A DNA stretch of 10,313 bases from Kaftiobacterium sp035693805 (GTDB lineage: Bacteria > Sysuimicrobiota > Sysuimicrobiia > Sysuimicrobiales > Kaftiobacteriaceae). A program made the position numbers and the translations under genes. Positions 6,773-10,313 of the stretch are shown in pieces. Position 1 is the stretch's first letter. Every line of letters begins with the position of its first letter. The stretch covers positions 1 to 10,313 of the forward strand of contig DASSGA010000089.1 of assembly GCA_035693805.1 (NCBI GenBank). The letters are read 5' to 3'. A model generated the notes under the pieces. It did no database searches and had not been told where the DNA came from. It worked only from the letters and a program-made list of their open reading frames with translations.

Positions 6773-6934
6773 CTAGACGAGGCCCGCGAAGAGCGCGGTG
6801 CCGAGGACCCCGTAGGAGAAAGTCAGCATCGAGCCCGCGATCAGCTCGAGATGCTCCGGCACGCGCAGCAGCCGCAGCGTCACCGCCGTCAGCGGAAGGA
6901 TGACCAGATAGGTGAAGAACACGTAAAAGAACAT
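6773..6934 (-). CDS. 53-residue two-helix membrane protein
   Basis: This short gene starts at ATG 6934 and encodes a very hydrophobic protein with two predicted helices, about residues 3-22 and 31-51. They are joined by the charged turn LRLLRVPEHLEL. No soluble domain is present. An excellent Shine-Dalgarno sequence (AGGAGG at 6948-6943, eight bases from the ATG) and complete hydrophobicity argue for a real gene despite its size. It follows the DoxX gene by 131 bases and precedes the DUF1349-like gene by 43, all on the minus strand. It could be a subunit or partner of the DoxX protein. It belongs to no family I recognise. Confidence 0.7.
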   Translation of the reverse strand: MFFYVFFTYLVILPLTAVTLRLLRVPEHLELIAGSMLTFSYGVLGTALFAGLV

Positions 6935-6942
6935 GCCCCGTG

Positions 6943-6948
6943 CCTCCT
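6943..6948 (-). promoter_or_regulatory. Strong ribosome binding site of the 53-residue protein
   Basis: On the minus strand the sequence AGGAGG lies eight bases before the ATG at 6934. It fixes the start of a gene that a longer overlapping frame (running to 7570) would otherwise obscure. Confidence 0.75.
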
Positions 6949-6971
6949 GCCTCGTCTTGCCGTTGCGCACA

Positions 6972-7002
6972 ATACTATGCCCTCCGGGGCCGGGCATTAT
7001 TC
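6972..7002. repeat. Inverted repeat between DoxX and the 53-residue gene
   Basis: ATGCCC (6978-6983) and GGGCAT (6993-6998) are perfect arms around a 9-base GC-rich loop. They are flanked by AATA (6972-6975) and TATT (6999-7002), which can extend the pairing past a two-base bulge. It lies in the 131-base gap upstream of the 53-residue gene. It may be an operator, or a hairpin that separates expression of the two genes. There is no T run on the minus strand, so it is not a standard terminator. Confidence 0.4.
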
Positions 7003-7065
7003 CGCGCGGGTGAAGAGAGAAGGGACCCCGCCCCGCGCGAGGTCGCCCTCCTGGCCGGACATCCC

Positions 7066-7653
7066 TTATTCCGTAACGGGGACGACCCGACCGTTGAACA
7101 CCTTGCCGGGTTTCCACGGGGTCCCCAGGACAGGTAGGAGCACCCGGTCCAACCCGTAGTAGCCGGCGACCTTCCACGCCAGGATCAGCAGGATCGCCAG
7201 CGTGAAGAGCAGGGGATTGGTGCTTGCCGTGCCGGCCATCATGAAGTTCCAGTTCATGACGGCGCCGAAGAAGGCGGCGATGCCGACGAATGCCCCGATG
7301 ATCAGCGCGATCCCGATGACCAGCTCCCCGTAGGCGACGAGCTTCGCGAACCAGGTGTACGACTGGGTGTCCAGCAGGTACTGGATGAAGCTCCGGTACC
7401 ATTCGAACGCGATGGCCGGCCGCGCCGGCGGAGTCGGGACGGCGACCGCCCGCTCCCAGAAACCCCGGAGCGCCGAGCCGGTGCCGGTCCAGGCCTCGAC
7501 GCCGATCTTGTGCCTCGCGGCCTCGATCCACTGGTAGCCGAGCCAGATCCGCATCGCGGCCCACAGCCACGCGAGCCGGGTGCTGCTGAACAGAACACGG
7601 GCGATGGGCGGGTCGGTGTAGAACTCCACGGACTTGACTGCTGCTCTTGCCAT
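7066..7653 (-). CDS. DoxX-family membrane protein
   Basis: This is a 195-residue integral membrane protein with four helices. Helix 1 (about residues 26-46) contains RIWLGYQWIEAARHKIG. Two more lie at 103-140, and one at 147-165. The segment NWNFMMAGTASTNP (134-147) and the preceding GELVIGIALIIGAFVGIAAF are hallmarks of the DoxX/DoxD family. That family includes the DoxD subunit of archaeal thiosulfate:quinone oxidoreductase and many uncharacterised bacterial redox-linked proteins. An external loop (about 50-90) contains WTGTGSALRGFWERAV, also usual in this subgroup. GGAGGAGGG (7669-7661) seven bases upstream fixes the ATG at 7653. The gene is divergent from the cupredoxin pair, which suggests a shared regulatory region and a link to membrane electron transfer. 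Its actual substrate is unknown, and no DoxA-like partner is visible. Confidence 0.85.
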   Translation of the reverse strand: MARAAVKSVEFYTDPPIARVLFSSTRLAWLWAAMRIWLGYQWIEAARHKIGVEAWTGTGSALRGFWERAVAVPTPPARPAIAFEWYRSFIQYLLDTQSYTWFAKLVAYGELVIGIALIIGAFVGIAAFFGAVMNWNFMMAGTASTNPLLFTLAILLILAWKVAGYYGLDRVLLPVLGTPWKPGKVFNGRVVPVTE

Positions 7654-7879
7654 TGCTGTTCCCTCCTCCATCTGAGGGCGGTGTCCCCGCCCGGCGGCGC
7701 TGTTCGCTTTGTGTTCTGCGTTCTCTTCCCGATCCCAGCCTAGACCCCCAGCGGGGGAGGCACTATCGGGCTGGTGCCCCATTTTGACTCAGGCCGGCTC
7801 TGAGGGCCAAATCGGGCGGCGGCCCTATGGCCGCTGCGTGCGGAGCGCACGTAGAGTGGGTCGCAAAGGGGGAGTGCGC
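7654..7879. promoter_or_regulatory. Divergent control region, DoxX / cupredoxin genes
   Basis: These 226 bases are the largest gene-free stretch of the window and should hold the promoters of both transcripts. On the plus strand, TTGACT (7784-7789) with CCAAAT 17 bases on is a weak candidate for the cupredoxin operon. Four inverted repeats are present. CCCCC/GGGGG has its outer ends at 7745 and 7757. CTCAG/CTGAG (7788-7804) overlaps the candidate -35. Two hairpins follow in the presumed leader. No confident promoter is seen for the DoxX gene. Confidence 0.4.
7816..7851 (+). repeat. Two abutting hairpins in the cupredoxin leader
   Basis: The first hairpin (7816-7837) has a nine-pair stem, one pair a G-T wobble, around the loop CTAT, with a GCGGCC/GGCCGC core. 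The second (7837-7851) pairs CGTGCG with CGCACG around GAG. They share base 7837, end 28 bases before the cupredoxin ATG, and leave the ribosome binding site GGGGGAG (7868-7874) unpaired. They could be operators or leader structure. Confidence 0.4.
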
Positions 7880-8317
7880 ATGCAGCGGATCGCCCTCATC
7901 CTCAGCATTTTGGCGCTGGCAATCAGCGTGGTCGCCTTCGCGGGGCGAAAAGCGGGGCCGCCCGCCGCCACGGCCCCCCGCACTCCTGCCACCCTCAAGC
8001 TCTCCATGGTTGTCGCTACCTTCTCCGGACAGGGTGTGGCCGCCCACCGCTGGTATCCGACGATGTTCGTGGCGCGGGTGGGCGATACGGTGGATCTGGC
8101 CATCGGCAACCCCGATCGCTTCAACCACCGGTTCGAGCTCACCGGCTACAATCTGTCCACCAAGAAGCTGACGCCGGGCGCCAGTGCCTCGATCCGCTTC
8201 ACGGCCGATCGCAGCGGGGTCTTCGCCTACCACTGCACCCTCCCGCACAACCCGGCCACGGGCGACTGCACCCCCGACCACGAACTGATGCGAGGCTACC
8301 TCATCGTGACGGAGTGA
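7880..8317 (+). CDS. Membrane-anchored cupredoxin-like protein 1
   Basis: This is a 145-residue protein with an N-terminal hydrophobic anchor or signal (residues 4-20, IALILSILALAISVVAF) and a single cupredoxin beta-barrel outside the membrane. Barrel strands are visible as RVGDTVDLAIGN, FNHRFELTGYN and SIRFTADRSGVFAYHC. Candidate copper ligands are His83, Cys119, Cys130, His134 and Met137. The ligand loop reads C-x10-C-x3-H-x2-M. Its second half (CTPDHELM) has the spacing of the CuA site of cytochrome oxidase subunit II (C-x3-H-x2-M), but the first cysteine is displaced by seven extra residues. It probably carries electrons or binds copper at the cell surface. GGGGGAG five bases before the ATG supports the start. 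It is separated by four bases from its paralogue downstream. Whether it holds type 1 copper, CuA or a disulfide instead is open. Confidence 0.78.
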   Translation: MQRIALILSILALAISVVAFAGRKAGPPAATAPRTPATLKLSMVVATFSGQGVAAHRWYPTMFVARVGDTVDLAIGNPDRFNHRFELTGYNLSTKKLTPGASASIRFTADRSGVFAYHCTLPHNPATGDCTPDHELMRGYLIVTE

Positions 8318-8321
8318 GGGG

Positions 8322-8771
8322 ATGAGCCGAACGTACACGTGGATCGCGACGGCGTTGTCCGCGGTGGCGATCGTGTTCAGCTTGGCCACCCTCCGGCCGG
8401 CGGGACCTAGTCCCGCCGCCAACATCCCCGTCGACATCTGGATGCTCATCACCGGGCAGGGCGGCATCGGCGGGCCCTCGACGAGCCACCTCTACGATCC
8501 GCAGATGATCGTCGTCCGCCGCGGCGACACGGTGCGGATGCGCGTGATGAATCAATCGCTGTTCAGCCATGCCATCCAGATCGTGGGGATGAACGTGCGC
8601 ACGAAGGCGCTCGCGGGCGGAGATTCCGACGAGCTGACGTTCACCGCCGACCGGGCGGGCATCTTCGAGTATCGCTGCATCCTGCCCTACGATCCCTCCG
8701 CCGGCACGTGCTCGCCGGATCACGATCGGATGATCGGCCACCTGGTGGTCGTCGACGCACCGTCACGCTGA
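8322..8771 (+). CDS. Membrane-anchored cupredoxin-like protein 2
   Basis: This is a 149-residue paralogue of the preceding protein. It has an N-terminal hydrophobic anchor (about residues 7-24) and a single cupredoxin barrel. Strands VVRRGDTVRMRVMN, FSHAIQIVGMN and ELTFTADRAGIFEYRC align with the first copy without gaps. His83, Cys119, Cys130, His134 and Met137 fall at the same residue numbers, so the stretched loop C-x10-C-x3-H-x2-M is conserved. His118 and His123 of copy 1 are Arg and Tyr here, so those are unlikely to be ligands. The two genes are four bases apart and the GAGTGAGGGG stop region of copy 1 supplies the ribosome binding site, so they are surely cotranscribed. The pair may form a heterodimer or a two-step electron relay; this is inference. 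The sensor kinase follows after 36 bases. Confidence 0.78.
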   Translation: MSRTYTWIATALSAVAIVFSLATLRPAGPSPAANIPVDIWMLITGQGGIGGPSTSHLYDPQMIVVRRGDTVRMRVMNQSLFSHAIQIVGMNVRTKALAGGDSDELTFTADRAGIFEYRCILPYDPSAGTCSPDHDRMIGHLVVVDAPSR

Positions 8772-8795
8772 TTGCCGCCGCACGGCTGCGCCGCC

Positions 8796-8800
8796 GGGGT
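8796..8800 (+). promoter_or_regulatory. Ribosome binding site of the sensor kinase
   Basis: GGGGT, within GGGGTGAT, lies seven bases before the ATG at 8808. An in-frame ATG at 8802 is only two bases beyond the G run, so 8808 is the better start. Confidence 0.5.
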
Positions 8801-8807
8801 GATGGTG

Positions 8808-10313
8808 ATGGGACTTCGCAACCGGATCATGCTCCTCGTGGCACTTGGGCTCCTCATCGCGACGGCTCCGCTGGGCGTCATGGGAATGGGGATGCTGCGC
8901 GTCGCGACGGACCGAGTCCTCGAGGAGCGGCTCGCCATGACGCGTGCCACGGCGGACCGCCTCGACGAACGGCTGGTGCAGGGCTGGTGGCAACTAGATC
9001 AGCTCAGTACCCGTGCCGCCATGCTCTGGACCACCGCTGACCTGACGCCCGTCCGCGCTGACCTCAGAGTACTGTCTCTCCAGTTGTCGCTGTTCAGCGG
9101 CGGCATCTTCCTGGCGGACACTACCGGTCGAATCCTCGTCCAGGAGCCGGCGTCGCCGCCGCTGCCGGCGGCGGTCATCTCCGATCGGGCCATATTGCGC
9201 GCGCTGCGGAATGGTCTGCGGCAGACCAGCAACGTCATCCGCGTGGGCGACGGGGCGGTGGTCGTCTTCGCGGTGCCGGTATTCGACGGGCCGCATAAGG
9301 TCAGGGGCGTCGTGGGTGGGGTCATCGACCTCACCAAACCGACCCTGCTCTCGTTCATCAGCGGGCTGGCCGTGGGGGCGAGCGGTCACGCAGCGATCGT
9401 GGGGCGTGACGGGATGGTCGTGGCGAGCACGGACAGCGTGGAACTGTTCTCCCGCAACGAGCATCCCGAGTTCTTCACGAGGTTCATCGCCGAGCGGCGG
9501 CCGATCGTTGGATCGACCCGAGAGGACCATGGCCCGGGCGTCAAGGCGCCGATGCACGTCATGGCGTTTGCGCCCGTACCATCAGTCCCCTGGGGGCTCG
9601 GCGTCGGGCAAGACGAGGAAGAGACGTTCGGTCCCATCCGCCGGCTGCGTGACCGTATCCTGATTTTCGAACTCCTCGTCCTCGCCGCCGCGCTGACGTT
9701 CGCCTGGCTGGATACCACTGCGGTGGTAGCACCGTTGCGCTTGCTCCAGGGCGCTGCGGAGCGCATCGCGGGCGGGGATCTCGATCGCCGGATCGACGTG
9801 CGCCGGGGGGACGAAATCGGAATGCTGGGGCGAAGCTTCGAAGCGATGCGCGTCCGGCTGCGTCAGACGCTTGAGGAAAACGCCAGGCTGCAGGACCGGC
9901 TGCAGTCGGTGGCCGTGCTGGAGGAGCGGGAGCGGATCGCGCGGGAGATGCACGACAGCGTCGGCCAAGTGCTGGGCTACGTCAACACCAAGGCGCAGGC
10001 GGTGAAGATGCTGCTGGAGGCGGGAAAGATCCGTGAGGCCCAGGCCCAGCTCATGCAGATGGAGGATATCGCGCGCGAGGTGTACGCAGATCTCCGGGAG
10101 GCGATCCTCAGCCTGCGGACCCCCTCGTCCCCCGGGCGCCAGCTGACCGCCGTGGTGGAGGAGTACGTGCGGCGCTTCTCGGATCTCAGCGGTATCGAGA
10201 CGCGCCTGCTGGTCTCGGGCGATCCCGGCCGCAGTACCCTCGGCCCGACCACGGAGCTCCATCTCCTGCGTATCATCCAGGAGGCCCTGACGAACGTGCG
10301 TAAACATTCCCTC
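8808..10313 (+). CDS. Sensor histidine kinase, NarL/HisKA_3 type (partial)
   Basis: The frame is open to the window end, giving 502 residues. Helix 1 is at residues 7-29. An extracytoplasmic domain spans about 30-283; stretches such as FLADTTGRILVQ, GVVGGVIDLTKP and GHAAIVGRDGMVVAST resemble a double-Cache (PDC) sensor fold. Helix 2 is at about 284-301. A HAMP linker follows at about 305-358 (AERIAGGDLDRRI, DEIGMLGRSFEAM). A short coiled coil leads to the HisKA_3 dimerisation domain, with ERERIAREMHDSVGQ and phospho-acceptor His382. The ATP-binding domain begins at the end (IIQEALTNVRKHS, the N box) and is cut by the edge, with only about 100-150 residues likely missing. NarL-type kinases phosphorylate a LuxR/NarL-family response regulator, probably encoded downstream. 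Its place behind two cupredoxins suggests it senses copper, redox state or a related ligand; that is inference. Confidence 0.9.
   Translation, partial: MGLRNRIMLLVALGLLIATAPLGVMGMGMLRVATDRVLEERLAMTRATADRLDERLVQGWWQLDQLSTRAAMLWTTADLTPVRADLRVLSLQLSLFSGGIFLADTTGRILVQEPASPPLPAAVISDRAILRALRNGLRQTSNVIRVGDGAVVVFAVPVFDGPHKVRGVVGGVIDLTKPTLLSFISGLAVGASGHAAIVGRDGMVVASTDSVELFSRNEHPEFFTRFIAERRPIVGSTREDHGPGVKAPMHVMAFAPVPSVPWGLGVGQDEEETFGPIRRLRDRILIFELLVLAAALTFAWLDTTAVVAPLRLLQGAAERIAGGDLDRRIDVRRGDEIGMLGRSFEAMRVRLRQTLEENARLQDRLQSVAVLEERERIAREMHDSVGQVLGYVNTKAQAVKMLLEAGKIREAQAQLMQMEDIAREVYADLREAILSLRTPSSPGRQLTAVVEEYVRRFSDLSGIETRLLVSGDPGRSTLGPTTELHLLRIIQEALTNVRKHSL

Noticed and set aside
7763..8467. A 234-residue minus-strand frame across the cupredoxin genes
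   Set aside because: Its composition is unlike a folded protein, and the opposite strand encodes two clear paralogues with conserved ligand positions.
9582..10307. A 241-residue minus-strand frame opposite the kinase
   Set aside because: The plus strand carries HAMP, HisKA_3 and N-box motifs here; the minus frame is its complement shadow.

Overview
This is a high-GC bacterial chromosomal segment. G or C dominates third codon positions in every gene, and the genes are tightly packed. No rRNA, tRNA, CRISPR array, insertion sequence or phage gene was seen. The orotate phosphoribosyltransferase is of the short 'Thermus family' type ending in a CPLC motif. Together with the high GC and the TolB-like, DoxX and DUF1349-like proteins, this suggests a deep-branching, possibly uncultured Gram-positive-side lineage (Thermus/Chloroflexi/CSP1-3-like). 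That placement is inference; the sequence alone does not fix it. The longest stretch without a gene is 226 bases (7654-7879).

Region 1 (1-2504, plus strand). The 3' end of an unidentified gene stops at 144-146. An MFS_3-type exporter starts one base later with GTG. Next come a small four-helix membrane protein carrying a one-base frameshift (1440-1819) and a 201-residue lipoprotein.

Region 2 (2511-4604). A secreted trypsin-like serine protease on the minus strand converges on the lipoprotein gene. Divergent from it is a HAD-family phosphatase followed 43 bases later by pyrE. The HAD-pyrE pair is the only recognisable metabolic unit (pyrimidine biosynthesis).

Region 3 (4601-7653, all minus strand). 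In order of transcription this holds a DoxX-family membrane protein, a 53-residue two-helix membrane protein, an exported DUF1349/concanavalin-like protein and an exported six-blade PD40 beta-propeller of TolB type. The propeller gene and pyrE share their stop codons in one TTAA.

Region 4 (7654-10313, plus strand). Behind an intergenic region rich in inverted repeats lie two consecutive membrane-anchored cupredoxin-like proteins, then a NarL-type sensor histidine kinase that runs off the window. The two cupredoxins have Cys119, Cys130, His134 and Met137, plus an upstream His83, at identical residue numbers. This resembles a stretched CuA/type-1 copper loop. The block (DoxX / cupredoxin pair / histidine kinase) looks like an extracytoplasmic redox or copper-handling module with its own sensor and is the most interesting part of the window.
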